Assembly (NCBI GenBank): GCA_020630555.1 | Contig: JAHDBE010000008.1 | Span: 1-33,415 of the forward strand | Direction: 5' to 3' | Length of the DNA: 33,415 nucleotides | From: Saprospiraceae bacterium | GTDB lineage: Bacteria; Bacteroidota; Bacteroidia; Chitinophagales; Saprospiraceae | Part shown: piece after piece, positions 24,993 through 33,400 of the stretch | Position numbering within the stretch: the stretch's first letter is position 1 | Layout of the letters: every line of letters begins with the position of its first letter | Position numbers and translations under genes: made by a program | The notes under the pieces: model-generated | What the model was told of the DNA's origin: nothing | Database searches by the model: none | The model's input: the letters and a program-made list of their open reading frames with translations, nothing else

Positions 24993-26221
24993 GATACATA
25001 GCGTTTGTTTTATTTTTTTTCTTTTCCCTTACGGGGAATGCTCAAGGAATTCTTTTCGAAGAAATAAGTTTTGATGAAGCATTGGCGAAAGCCAAAGAGC
25101 AGAATAAAAGGATATTTGTAGAGTTACAAACAAGCTGGTGCGGAAACTGTAGACGTCTCGAAAAGGAAGTGTTTACTAACGATACCATTGGCACATATTT
25201 TAATAAAAATTTTGTCAACTTAAGTTTGGATGCAGAACAGCCAGAGGGATACGCAATAGCAAGCACTTTTGGTGTAGCAGCTTATCCTACCTTATTATTT
25301 TTAGATTCTCAAGGGATAAAAATGATGCACAGCGTGGGGTTTAAAAAAGTAAACACATTAAAAAGTATAGCAAACCACACGGCATACTTAAAAAGTGACA
25401 TCCACTTGGTTAAGCTCATTGAAAAACTCAGTACAGGGAACTCTGAAAAATCTTTAATTCCTTTAATGGAACATTCAAAGGATTTTTACTCGCCTGAATG
25501 GCCGGATGTTATTGAGGACTACTTTAATGGCTCTTCTGAAAGGATTGATGAACAATTGGATTTTCTGAAAAGTAGTTTTTCACATTTGACTATTGAATTA
25601 AAAGAGCATGTTCTGAATAGCTTAAAAATCGTCGGGATATTTAGTAAAAGTCGGAAGGATGAAATAGGAATACAAAGAAAAATAGAATCCGATTTAGATC
25701 ATCATATTGTGAGGGCGTCCAAGCATAGAGACGAAGCTCATTTATTAAAATATTTGGATTTGAAGCAGTTGTTTTTAAAACGCACTAAACCGAATTTTTC
25801 CTTAACTGAATTTCAAGATTCGAAAGAAAGAATGCTCCTAGATTTTTATGAAAAGAATAGAAGATATTCGGAGTTTCATAAGACAACATCAAAGAGGATT
25901 AATAGACTATATTCACATTTTTCTGGAAAGCGCACAAACGACAGTATGTCGATTTCATGGCTGCAGAAAGAAACCTATGAACTTTGTAGAAAGTTACTTC
26001 AGATGCACGATGATGAACGAGTCATGGAAGATATTATAAGATGGAGTGAAAAGGCGATTGAGTTAAAACCGAAGAGCATTCATTATTTACAGAAAGCTAA
26101 AGCTTTACTCAAAAAAGGGCAAGATCAAAAAGTAAAAGAGCTTATTAAAGAGGCGAGTTTAAACGCTGTTGATGCCGAAATGAATCGATTGCATTTCGAT
26201 CTATTGCTCAAAGAAAACTAA
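24989..26221 (+). CDS. Exported thioredoxin-fold protein with CGNC active site
   Basis: I choose ATG 24989, which overlaps the crcB stop (ATGA) and begins a good signal peptide (MRYIAFVLFFFFSLTGNAQ); an earlier ATG at 24944 in the same frame lies inside crcB and would bury it. The 410-residue product has the same plan as the genes at 11296 and 12477: ISFDEALAKAKEQNKRIFVE, then WCGNC (50-54), cis-Pro100 (AAYPTLLF), and a long helical C-terminal half ending in TPR-like sequence (RWSEKAIELKPKSIHYLQKA). Asn at the third position of the CxxC motif is unusual. It is probably a periplasmic thiol oxidoreductase. Coupling to crcB and wecA suggests shared expression rather than an obvious shared pathway. 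Confidence 0.85.
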   Translation: MRYIAFVLFFFFSLTGNAQGILFEEISFDEALAKAKEQNKRIFVELQTSWCGNCRRLEKEVFTNDTIGTYFNKNFVNLSLDAEQPEGYAIASTFGVAAYPTLLFLDSQGIKMMHSVGFKKVNTLKSIANHTAYLKSDIHLVKLIEKLSTGNSEKSLIPLMEHSKDFYSPEWPDVIEDYFNGSSERIDEQLDFLKSSFSHLTIELKEHVLNSLKIVGIFSKSRKDEIGIQRKIESDLDHHIVRASKHRDEAHLLKYLDLKQLFLKRTKPNFSLTEFQDSKERMLLDFYEKNRRYSEFHKTTSKRINRLYSHFSGKRTNDSMSISWLQKETYELCRKLLQMHDDERVMEDIIRWSEKAIELKPKSIHYLQKAKALLKKGQDQKVKELIKEASLNAVDAEMNRLHFDLLLKEN

Positions 26222-26260
26222 CTCGCCGAATATTCTAAATATTTACCGATAGTCTTAATA

Positions 26261-26268
26261 GGGGGGGG
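26261..26268 (+). repeat. Run of eight G in the intergenic region
   Basis: An uninterrupted tract of eight G occurs in otherwise AT-rich DNA, 40 bases after the thioredoxin-fold gene and 178 bases before the next ATG. The rest of this 224-base gap shows no ORF, and I found no clear promoter or terminator in it. Confidence 0.6.
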
Positions 26269-26445
26269 ATAAGACAAAAATTATTTGCTTTTAAGGAGGA
26301 TACTCTTTAATCTTTGTATTGAAAACAATTTAAATAACCCCTAACATTGAAAATATGTACCCTAACACATTCTACTGACAGACTTTTCGGACGCACCCTT
26401 AAATAAAGTCCAACAATACACTTAACATATTAAAAACCCCTAAAA

Positions 26446-27804
26446 ATGAAAAAGTACCAGCTTTTTTTACTCGTACTATGTATGGGTATGAGCGAGTATT
26501 CTTTTTCTCAGTCTGGATGTAATTTTCCTGTAGTTGAAATAATCAGCGACTGTGGAACCGAATTCGACTTGTGCCTAGATTCTTACACCACAACCCAAGG
26601 AACCGGAATACTTATGGAAGTATTTATTAATGACGACCTTGGAATTTTTGATCCGTGTGAATCGGATACTTTAAGCGGAACTTCTAACGGAACGCTTACC
26701 CATTTGCCTGATTGCAATTGGTTTTATTTGCCAGACCCAGATTTCGTGGGAATGGATACTTTTTTCTACATCCTCAATTATCAAGATACATGTGTTACTC
26801 AGTGCTATTGTAGTTCTGATCCAGGATGTATAGCAGGAAGAATATGGACGATAGATGCCATATTTTTAGGAGATGATTCTCAGTCCCCTACAGTATTAGT
26901 GAAGGATAAAGATCACGTCACTTTTTCGACTCATGAAAACCTAGTTCATGGTCAAGATTTTTTTGTAGATGGATCGGCCTTGCCTCCTTCGACGACTAAT
27001 TACGAATATCAACTCCATTTAGATGGAGATACCACAACCGTAGCGGATGAGATTGTTTTTATTCATGTTTCTTGTTCAGAAGAAATTTTTGGAAAAACTT
27101 ATGGTTTTTTACGGCCGATTAGTGGATGCATTGCAGGAACAAGTAGTGCCGCAACATGTGCTGGACAAGGAAATACATTAAAGGATGGTTCGGTCACGGA
27201 AAACAGAGCTGTTGCGGGAGAAGTCATTTCTGCCCAAGCGGCGGATACAGCGATGGTGGAAGTGGTTATTTTGCCTATACTTTCATTGGACATACGGTCT
27301 TTTGAAGCAGAGCGAAAGAACTCTTACAATGCCATTTCTTGGGCAATAGAATATTCAGAGGAGTATAATCTAATTCTAGAAGAATCGTATGATGGCCGGT
27401 CTTTTATGGAAATTATGAAAACCGACGACTATTCGAAAATAGAGAGAGGTTACTTTAATGATTTTGATAATGCCCAGACTAAGTATTATAGATTGGTTTC
27501 TGAAGATATGAGCGGTAAGTTGACTTATTCGGAGACGATAATTGTAAAATCTGATTCTGATGTGACTTCCGTCAATTTAATTCCGAATCCTGTTGGTGAC
27601 GAATTAATTATAGAATGGAATACAAGTTTTCAAGAGGCCCAATTCGAAATTTTTAGCTCTAATTTAAAATCACTTCAGACAGGAAAGCTTTCTGGAGAAG
27701 GACGATCAAGATTAATTCTTAACGACTTGATGCAACCTGGAGTCTATTACATTCAGATTAAAGGTAATTCTGAGGTTGTTACAAAACCCTTTATAAAAAT
27801 ATAA
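26446..27804 (+). CDS. T9SS-secreted cell-surface protein
   Basis: The 452-residue product has a signal peptide (1-21, ending SFSQ), a cysteine-rich N-terminal region with an Ig/cadherin-like fragment (YLPDPDFVGMDTFFYI), then a segment with FLGDDSQSPTVLVKDKDHVT and FIHVSCSEEIFGKTYG that resembles a Bacteroidota surface domain of unknown function (perhaps DUF7467). Residues about 285-370 look like the beta-sandwich that often precedes sorting domains (LEESYDGRSFMEIMKT, YYRLVSEDMSGKLTYSE). The C-terminal ~75 residues (LIPNPVGDELIIEW, LMQPGVYYIQIKG) are a type A T9SS sorting domain. It should be exported by T9SS and anchored or released. It is followed by a strong terminator. The biological role is unknown. 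Confidence 0.82.
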   Translation: MKKYQLFLLVLCMGMSEYSFSQSGCNFPVVEIISDCGTEFDLCLDSYTTTQGTGILMEVFINDDLGIFDPCESDTLSGTSNGTLTHLPDCNWFYLPDPDFVGMDTFFYILNYQDTCVTQCYCSSDPGCIAGRIWTIDAIFLGDDSQSPTVLVKDKDHVTFSTHENLVHGQDFFVDGSALPPSTTNYEYQLHLDGDTTTVADEIVFIHVSCSEEIFGKTYGFLRPISGCIAGTSSAATCAGQGNTLKDGSVTENRAVAGEVISAQAADTAMVEVVILPILSLDIRSFEAERKNSYNAISWAIEYSEEYNLILEESYDGRSFMEIMKTDDYSKIERGYFNDFDNAQTKYYRLVSEDMSGKLTYSETIIVKSDSDVTSVNLIPNPVGDELIIEWNTSFQEAQFEIFSSNLKSLQTGKLSGEGRSRLILNDLMQPGVYYIQIKGNSEVVTKPFIKI

Positions 27805-27836
27805 TTAGGTACATCTGTTAAGGGTGTTTGTTCTTT

Positions 27837-27865
27837 GAGGGTGCCCAATAAGGCACCCTCATTTT
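27837..27865 (+). terminator. Rho-independent terminator after the T9SS cargo gene
   Basis: GAGGGTGCC (27837-27845) and GGCACCCTC (27852-27860) form a perfect 9-bp stem with a 6-base loop, followed by ATTTT on the plus strand. The minus side has no T-run, so it mainly ends the plus-strand transcript. Its T-tail overlaps the ileS stop codon (27864-27866). Confidence 0.8.
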
Positions 27866-30800
27866 AAACTTTATCTATATTAATGACCACAGATACTTGA
27901 TCTACGAGGTCGGTTTTTTCTCCTTCTAATTCACTTCGTAATTCGATGGAATCCGCTAAGGTTTCAGCCTTTATGTACTCTCCATACTTATCTATGGCTG
28001 AAGTCAACATGTGGTGTTCTTCTAATTGAATATTAATTCTATCAGTGACATTGAAGTCACTTGATTTTCTCAAATTTTGGATACGGTTAACAATTTCGCG
28101 TGCCATGCCTTCGGCTTTAAGGTCATCGGTTAAAGTGACATCAAGTGCTACAGTAATACCGCGATCAGTTGCTACTTGCCAACCTGGGATATCTTCACTG
28201 GTGATTTCAAAATCCTCTAAGGTTAGTAAGAATTCTTCTCCGTCGAGCTTAAGAGTATAATTACCATTATGCTCGATACGTCCAATGTCTTCTTGATTGA
28301 GTCCTTGGATAACTTGAGACGCACTTTTCATATGCTTTCCTAACTTCTTACCTAGGGTTTTGAAATTAGGTTTAATTTTCTTTTTGATGATCCCATCTGA
28401 TTCAGTAATGAAATCGATTTCTTTTACATTAACTTCTGAAAGAATAAGTTCTTGAACTTGCTCCACTTGATTTTGAAAACTAGGATTTAGAACAGGTAAC
28501 ATGATTTTCTGTAGCGGTTGTCGTACCCTTAATTTATCTTTTCGTCTAAGTGAAAGGACTAATGAAGAAATACGTTTTGCGTATTCCATGCGTTCCTCTA
28601 ACTTGTTGTCGATGGCGGATTCTGTAATTGTAGGAAAAATAGCTAGATGCACGGATTGACAATCTTCGAACATGGTTACAGAATTTAGATTTCGGAATAA
28701 CCAATCCGAAAAGAATGGAGCCACTGGTGCCATCATCTTTGCAACAGCCACTAAGCATTCGTAAAGGGTTTGATATGCCGCGATTTTATCGGGACCTAAT
28801 TCTCCTTTCCAAAATCTTCTTCGACATAATCGGACATACCAATTACTTAAATATTCGTCGACAAATTCTTGAATTCTTCGTGTTGCATTCGTTGGTTCAT
28901 AATTAGAATACTCAGAATCAACATCCTTTTTTAAGCTGTTTAAAAGTGAAATAATCCAACGATCAATTTCGGGTCTTTCGCTAAGAGGAATATATTCTTC
29001 AGAATGATTAAAACCATCAATATTCGCGTAAAGCGCAAAGAAAGAATACGTGTTATAAAGGGTCCCAAAGAACTTTCTACGTACTTCATCCACACCCTCT
29101 AAAGAGAATTTCAAATTATCCCATGGAGGGGCATTGGAAATCATATACCATCTTGTGGCGTCGGCACCGTAATTTTTTAATGTTTCAAACGGGTCAATTA
29201 CATTTCCCAGGCGCTTCGACATTTTAACGCCATTTTTATCTAGGACTAAACCATTTGATACTACATTTTTATACGCTACACTATCAAAACACATCGAGGC
29301 AATGGCATGCAAAGTATAAAACCAACCTCTTGTTTGATCTACTCCTTCTGCGATAAAATCTGCTGGAAATTGCGAATTACTGTCTACTAATTCTTTGTTT
29401 TCAAAAGGATAATGTAATTGCGCATATGGCATTGACCCTGAGTCAAACCATACGTCTATTAAATCTAATTCTCGAGTCATTTTTTTACCTGAGGAAGAAA
29501 CTAAAATGACATCATCTATATGTGGTCTGTGTAAATCGTCTGGAATGCTTTGATTTAAACCGAGTACCGAATTAGCCTTATTTATTTCATTCGTTAATTC
29601 TTCAATAGATCCTATGCATAACTCTTCTTCAGCATCTTCTGTTCGCCAGATTGGTAGAGGAATTCCCCAATATCGAGATCGAGATAAATTCCAGTCTTGT
29701 AAGTTTTCTAGCCAATTACCGAATCGTTTTTCACCCGTGTGAGCGGGTTTCCAATTAATGGTATCATTTAATTCTTTCATCCGCTCCTTCGCAGCTGATG
29801 CTTTTATAAACCAACTATCTAATGGGTAATAAAGAACAGGCTTATCTGTTCGCCAGCAATGCGGGTAATTGTGACTATACTTTTGTACGTTAAAAGCTTT
29901 ATTTTCTTGTTTAAGTTTGATAGATATATCAATATCGACGCTTCGATATTCTGGCTCATCTTTATAATCTTTTACGTAGCGTCCAGAAAATTCTCCGACC
30001 CCGTCAACAAATTTTCCTTGTTTATCCACTAAGGTTAAAGCTCCAATGCCATACTTCGTCGCAGTGCGCATATCATCTGCACCAAAAGATGGTGCTAAGT
30101 GAACTATACCTGTACCATCTTCAGTAGATACAAAATCACCAATTAGAACTTTAAAGGCATCTCCTTCTTCTGGCTGTTGGTAAGGAAGCAATTGTTCGTA
30201 TTCGATCATTTCAAAATCGGTTCCAACCCATTCACCGTTTAAAACAACAGGTATAATTTTATCCTCTGGATTGTACGAATTATATTCCGCCTCATACTGT
30301 TCTTCTTTAAACCATTTAGACAATAGGTCTTTGGCGAGGATGAGATTTACTGGCAACTTAGTATATGGATTATACGTTGCAACGCGAACGTAAGTAATTT
30401 TTTTACCCATCGCGAGTGCGGTATTAGATGGAAGAGTCCATGGTGTAGTTGTCCAAGCAATTATAAAAACGTCACCATCATACTTTCCTTCAAAAAGAAA
30501 ATCTGATTTATCATTTTTAATCACTTTAAATTGAGCAACTGCAGAGGTGTCTTTTACATCTCGATAGCAGCCAGGTTGATTTAATTCGTGTGAGCTAAGT
30601 CCTGTACCAGCAGCTGGAGAATATGGTTGGATCGTATACCCTTTATAGAGGAGGTTTTTAGAATATAAGTTTTTCAATAACCACCAAACAGACTCAATAT
30701 ATTCGTTTTTAAAAGTGATATAGGGATCATCTAAGTCAACCCAATATCCCATTTTACGCGTAATATCGTCCCACATATCTTTGAAACGCATGACCGTTTC

Positions 30801-32069
30801 TCGGCACTTCTGATTATACTCTTTAATGGAAATTGTTTTACCAATGTCTTCTTTGGTAATGCCTAATTCTTTTTCAACTGAAAGTTCTACTGGTAATCCA
30901 TGCGTATCCCAACCCCCTTTTCTTTCGACACGTTTACCTTTCATGGTTTGATATCTACAAAAAAGATCTTTCACGGTTCGCCCCATGACATGATGTATGC
31001 CTGGTTTACCATTGGCAGATGGAGGACCTTCATAAAAGACGAAGGTGTTGTCTTTAGGTCTTTGATCAACCGATTTATTAAAAATCTCTTCCTTTAGATC
31101 ATGAAATAATTTATAAAACTCAAGAGATTTTTTGTGGTCTTGAGCCCCTTCATACGCTTGCGCTATCGTTTCATAACAGCGAATCAGGTGTGGCCTAAAA
31201 TTGTTTTTTTGCGCAACTTCAATTCCCTTTGTCAAAAAATCAATCGAGTGACGAAAGTTTTCACTGGCTAAATATGTTTTCCCAAATTCAATTAACGCAT
31301 CAAGCTGCTGCTGCTCGTCATTAATTTCAATAGAAAGGGCATATTTTTCCTCAAGGTATTTAATCGACTCTTCAAATCTTCCTTTTTTTCTGTACGCTTT
31401 GGCAATGCTGCCTAGGGCCCAACATTGACTGTAAAAATTCCCCGTTTCTTTTGCAAGTTCAAGCCCCTCCAGACTGTAAGACAAAGAATTTTCTATTTCT
31501 TCAAATTGACTGTACACCAAACCAATGTTGATTAACTTACCTGAAAGTGTAGCGGTGTCACCTAGTTTTTCATCAATTTTTGCACTGGCTTTATAAGATT
31601 CAATCGCCTCTTCCGGTTTGCCCAACCTTGCATAAATATGCCCCATGTAGCTAAGCGCCGTAGACTTTTCTGTCTCAAGATCAAACCTGTTGCTTATTTC
31701 CAATTGTTTCTGGTGGGTTTCTAAAGCTTCTGCATAATGCCCCCAATACATGAGTATGCGCCCCAAGTGACCCAGAGATCTGGCTTCACCACCAAAATAT
31801 CCAATTTCACGAGCCAAATTAAGCGCTTGTTCTGCAAACTCCTCAGCTTTTTTGTAGGAAGTTAATCTTAACTCATACCAGGTCAAATTATTTAAGCTGT
31901 CGACTAACCCCTTTTTGTACCGATCCCCTTGGGACAACTGCATGTTTAGCTCAAGGGCGGTCTGGCTATTCTCTTGCCCATTTTCTAATTCATCAAAGCG
32001 GTTTTCATAACTTGAAAGATTTAAACGATCTATTTCAAAATAGGTTTTGTTAATATCAAAGCTGTGCAT
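27864..32069 (-). CDS. ileS: Isoleucyl-tRNA synthetase, 5' end replaced by TPR sequence (probable chimera)
   Basis: The frame encodes 1,401 residues. From about residue 333 it is a eukaryote-like (type 2) IleRS: FVFYEGPPSANGKPGIHH with the HIGH-equivalent GIHH (357-360), GWDTHGLPVE, QPYSPAAGTGLSSHELNQPG, the editing-domain TTPWTLPSN (541-549) and DGTGIVHLAP (651-660), DVWFDSGSMPYAQ, and KMSKR (949-953), then the anticodon-binding domain. It charges tRNA-Ile and hydrolyses Val-tRNA-Ile. The usual 35-40 N-terminal residues (of the DLPxIExxILEFW type) are missing, and residues 1 to ~325 are an unrelated tetratricopeptide protein. The switch lies within LKEEIFNKS (about 325-333). The true ileS probably starts outside this contig; the fused frame is most likely an assembly artefact. 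Confidence 0.9.
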   Translation of the reverse strand: MHSFDINKTYFEIDRLNLSSYENRFDELENGQENSQTALELNMQLSQGDRYKKGLVDSLNNLTWYELRLTSYKKAEEFAEQALNLAREIGYFGGEARSLGHLGRILMYWGHYAEALETHQKQLEISNRFDLETEKSTALSYMGHIYARLGKPEEAIESYKASAKIDEKLGDTATLSGKLINIGLVYSQFEEIENSLSYSLEGLELAKETGNFYSQCWALGSIAKAYRKKGRFEESIKYLEEKYALSIEINDEQQQLDALIEFGKTYLASENFRHSIDFLTKGIEVAQKNNFRPHLIRCYETIAQAYEGAQDHKKSLEFYKLFHDLKEEIFNKSVDQRPKDNTFVFYEGPPSANGKPGIHHVMGRTVKDLFCRYQTMKGKRVERKGGWDTHGLPVELSVEKELGITKEDIGKTISIKEYNQKCRETVMRFKDMWDDITRKMGYWVDLDDPYITFKNEYIESVWWLLKNLYSKNLLYKGYTIQPYSPAAGTGLSSHELNQPGCYRDVKDTSAVAQFKVIKNDKSDFLFEGKYDGDVFIIAWTTTPWTLPSNTALAMGKKITYVRVATYNPYTKLPVNLILAKDLLSKWFKEEQYEAEYNSYNPEDKIIPVVLNGEWVGTDFEMIEYEQLLPYQQPEEGDAFKVLIGDFVSTEDGTGIVHLAPSFGADDMRTATKYGIGALTLVDKQGKFVDGVGEFSGRYVKDYKDEPEYRSVDIDISIKLKQENKAFNVQKYSHNYPHCWRTDKPVLYYPLDSWFIKASAAKERMKELNDTINWKPAHTGEKRFGNWLENLQDWNLSRSRYWGIPLPIWRTEDAEEELCIGSIEELTNEINKANSVLGLNQSIPDDLHRPHIDDVILVSSSGKKMTRELDLIDVWFDSGSMPYAQLHYPFENKELVDSNSQFPADFIAEGVDQTRGWFYTLHAIASMCFDSVAYKNVVSNGLVLDKNGVKMSKRLGNVIDPFETLKNYGADATRWYMISNAPPWDNLKFSLEGVDEVRRKFFGTLYNTYSFFALYANIDGFNHSEEYIPLSERPEIDRWIISLLNSLKKDVDSEYSNYEPTNATRRIQEFVDEYLSNWYVRLCRRRFWKGELGPDKIAAYQTLYECLVAVAKMMAPVAPFFSDWLFRNLNSVTMFEDCQSVHLAIFPTITESAIDNKLEERMEYAKRISSLVLSLRRKDKLRVRQPLQKIMLPVLNPSFQNQVEQVQELILSEVNVKEIDFITESDGIIKKKIKPNFKTLGKKLGKHMKSASQVIQGLNQEDIGRIEHNGNYTLKLDGEEFLLTLEDFEITSEDIPGWQVATDRGITVALDVTLTDDLKAEGMAREIVNRIQNLRKSSDFNVTDRINIQLEEHHMLTSAIDKYGEYIKAETLADSIELRSELEGEKTDLVDQVSVVINIDKV
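31071..31097 (-). other. Junction between IleRS and TPR sequence
   Basis: These bases encode LKEEIFNKS. TPR proteins of this kind often continue KEEIFN followed by a Glu/Lys-rich coiled coil, and IleRS has (D/E)IF(N/E)KS just before its first core motif. Both parents could therefore share a short AT-rich stretch here (GAAGAGATTTTTAATAA on the minus strand), which is where an assembler or a recombination event could have joined them. Confidence 0.6.
31098..32069 (-). other. 5' part of a TPR-protein gene of apparently different origin
   Basis: Residues 1-324 of the fused frame are a run of about seven tetratricopeptide units, clearest at ARSLGHLGRILMYWGHYAEA, STALSYMGHIYARLGKPEEA, GKLINIGLVYSQFEEIENS, WALGSIAKAYRKKGRFEES, DALIEFGKTYLASENFRHS and RCYETIAQAYEGAQDHKKS. 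There is no signal peptide, so it is cytoplasmic. This repeat pattern, with FHDLKEEIFN at its end, is typical of the N-terminal sensor half of bacterial proteins that continue into a coiled coil and a GGDEF, guanylate cyclase or kinase domain; the effector half is absent here. The DNA is richer in G+C than the bamA-wecA-ileS part. I infer a truncated gene from another genome joined at 31,07x-31,097. Confidence 0.65.
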
Positions 32070-32234
32070 ATGTGAGTGTTACTTTTTAAGTAAAAATTTT
32101 GAGGATCCTAGCTGACACTACTTCTTTTTGTTTTCATCAAACCCATAGGCACAATATGAATTTGATTTCTATCCTTATTATCTTAAATTATCCCCCTGGA
32201 TCAATTAAATCTCTGAATTTTAAGTAAAAAAAAA

Positions 32235-32259
32235 GGCAGAAAATTAATCTGCCTTTTTT
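32235..32259. terminator. Bidirectional terminator downstream of the polyprenyl synthase
   Basis: GGCAGA (32235-32240) pairs with TCTGCC (32248-32253) around a 7-base loop. On the minus strand the stem is followed by nine T (the A-run at 32226-32234), and on the plus strand by six T. It lies 20 bases past the stop of the minus-strand polyprenyl synthase gene, which it should terminate. The remaining gap (32070-32225) shows no ORF or clear promoter. Confidence 0.8.
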
Positions 32260-32279
32260 AAAACTATTTAATCACGATG

Positions 32280-33239
32280 TTAGTTTGTTCGGTCAATAAC
32301 CATATCAACTAATTCATCTAGAGCATCTTTAATCTCTGATTCAGGTAAAGCTACCAGAGCAGCTCGGGCACGTTCGCCCATTTCTGCAGCCTGCAGTTTA
32401 GCGAGTTCAAGCGCACCAGAATCACGCATCCGGTCCATCATCTTCTTGACAGGATCATCGTCGGGCAGTGCTTGTGCGACAGCAGTTGGTGCACCATTTT
32501 GGTAGCTACCATTTCCATTCGCGGCACCTTCAGCCACAACCACACCACGGCCTTGAGCAACATCTAAACCGACCGGTTTGCCCATTTCTTCTGCGTCACC
32601 AATCACATCTAGAATGTCATCAACTAACTGAAATGCCATACCAAGGTTGTAGCCATATTCACGCATCGCCTCGATTATTTCATCAGAAGCTCCGGCCGCG
32701 GCCGCGCCCATAATGGTTGAAACTTCGAATAAGCTGGCGGTTTTGCGAGCGATAATCTTTTTATAGATTTCGCGATCAATTTCACCCGTTTTTGCAGCAT
32801 GAGCCTGTAAAGTCTCACCTTCTACGAGCAAAACACACGCTTTAGACATCATGACATTGTACGGATTGCCGTAAGGCGCCATCAGTTCATAAACTTTGGT
32901 AAACAAAAAGTCACCGGCCAGTAGAGCGAACGTGCGCCCCCACTTTTTATGTACGGCCACTTTGCCTCGGCGAAAGTCACTATGATCATTGATGTCATCA
33001 TGCACCAAGGTGGCGGTATGCACCATCTCGACAGCGGCCGCCAGATCATAAACATCTGCCATGTCTTTGCCACCGCAGGCAAGATAAGAAAGCAAAACCA
33101 GACGTGGTCTTACACGCTTTCCACCAGAGGTGATAATATGCACACTTGCATCCTGAAGGGTTTCTACATCAGTCGACACCACATGTTCTAAGGTGTCTTC
33201 AACGGCTTCCATCCCCTCGCCAATTAAGTTATCAAACAT
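32280..33239 (-). CDS. Trans-polyprenyl diphosphate synthase with atypical C-terminal insert
   Basis: The 319-residue protein is an E-type prenyltransferase: GGKRVRPRLVLLSY (substrate-binding GKxxRP, 39-52), the first Asp-rich motif DDIND (81-85) with FRRGKVAVHKKWG, LLAGDFLFTKVY, and the second Asp-rich motif VDDILDVIGD (206-215). After GKPVG (220-224), where homologues carry the GNDLxEGKxTLP segment, it has a Gly/Asn/Ala-rich stretch (about 231-255) and then VKKMMDRMRDSGALELA. It adds IPP units to an allylic diphosphate, making quinone side chains or carrier lipids. Base composition and style (Ala/Gly-rich) differ from the Bacteroidota genes to the left and recall Chloroflexota-type sequences (inference). 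Chain length cannot be told. Confidence 0.88.
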   Translation of the reverse strand: MFDNLIGEGMEAVEDTLEHVVSTDVETLQDASVHIITSGGKRVRPRLVLLSYLACGGKDMADVYDLAAAVEMVHTATLVHDDINDHSDFRRGKVAVHKKWGRTFALLAGDFLFTKVYELMAPYGNPYNVMMSKACVLLVEGETLQAHAAKTGEIDREIYKKIIARKTASLFEVSTIMGAAAAGASDEIIEAMREYGYNLGMAFQLVDDILDVIGDAEEMGKPVGLDVAQGRGVVVAEGAANGNGSYQNGAPTAVAQALPDDDPVKKMMDRMRDSGALELAKLQAAEMGERARAALVALPESEIKDALDELVDMVIDRTN

Positions 33240-33382
33240 GACTCGCCATCCTTGTTCAGACCAGCCTGACTATTTTACTAAGTAATCTGAGCTGGGATAT
33301 GTGGTTAATAAATTACGGTAGATTGGTACTACACTACTAAAATTTTAGCTTGTTTTACGGGTAAAGCTAGAAAATTCACAAC

Positions 33383-33400
33383 GTTCAAAAAATTTTGAAC
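33383..33400. promoter_or_regulatory. Near-perfect palindrome, possible operator
   Basis: GTTCAAAA (33383-33390) and TTTTGAAC (33393-33400) are exact inverted copies separated by AA. The site is 144 bases upstream of the polyprenyl synthase start and close to the window edge, so it may serve a divergent gene outside. It has no T-run and looks more like a dimeric-regulator site than a terminator. The rest of 33,240-33,415 shows no gene. Confidence 0.35.

Noticed and set aside
27864-32069. Accepting the TPR-IleRS fusion as a new functional architecture
   Set aside because: The missing IleRS N-terminus, the change in base composition and the short shared stretch at the joint favour an assembly chimera; kept only as a testable alternative.
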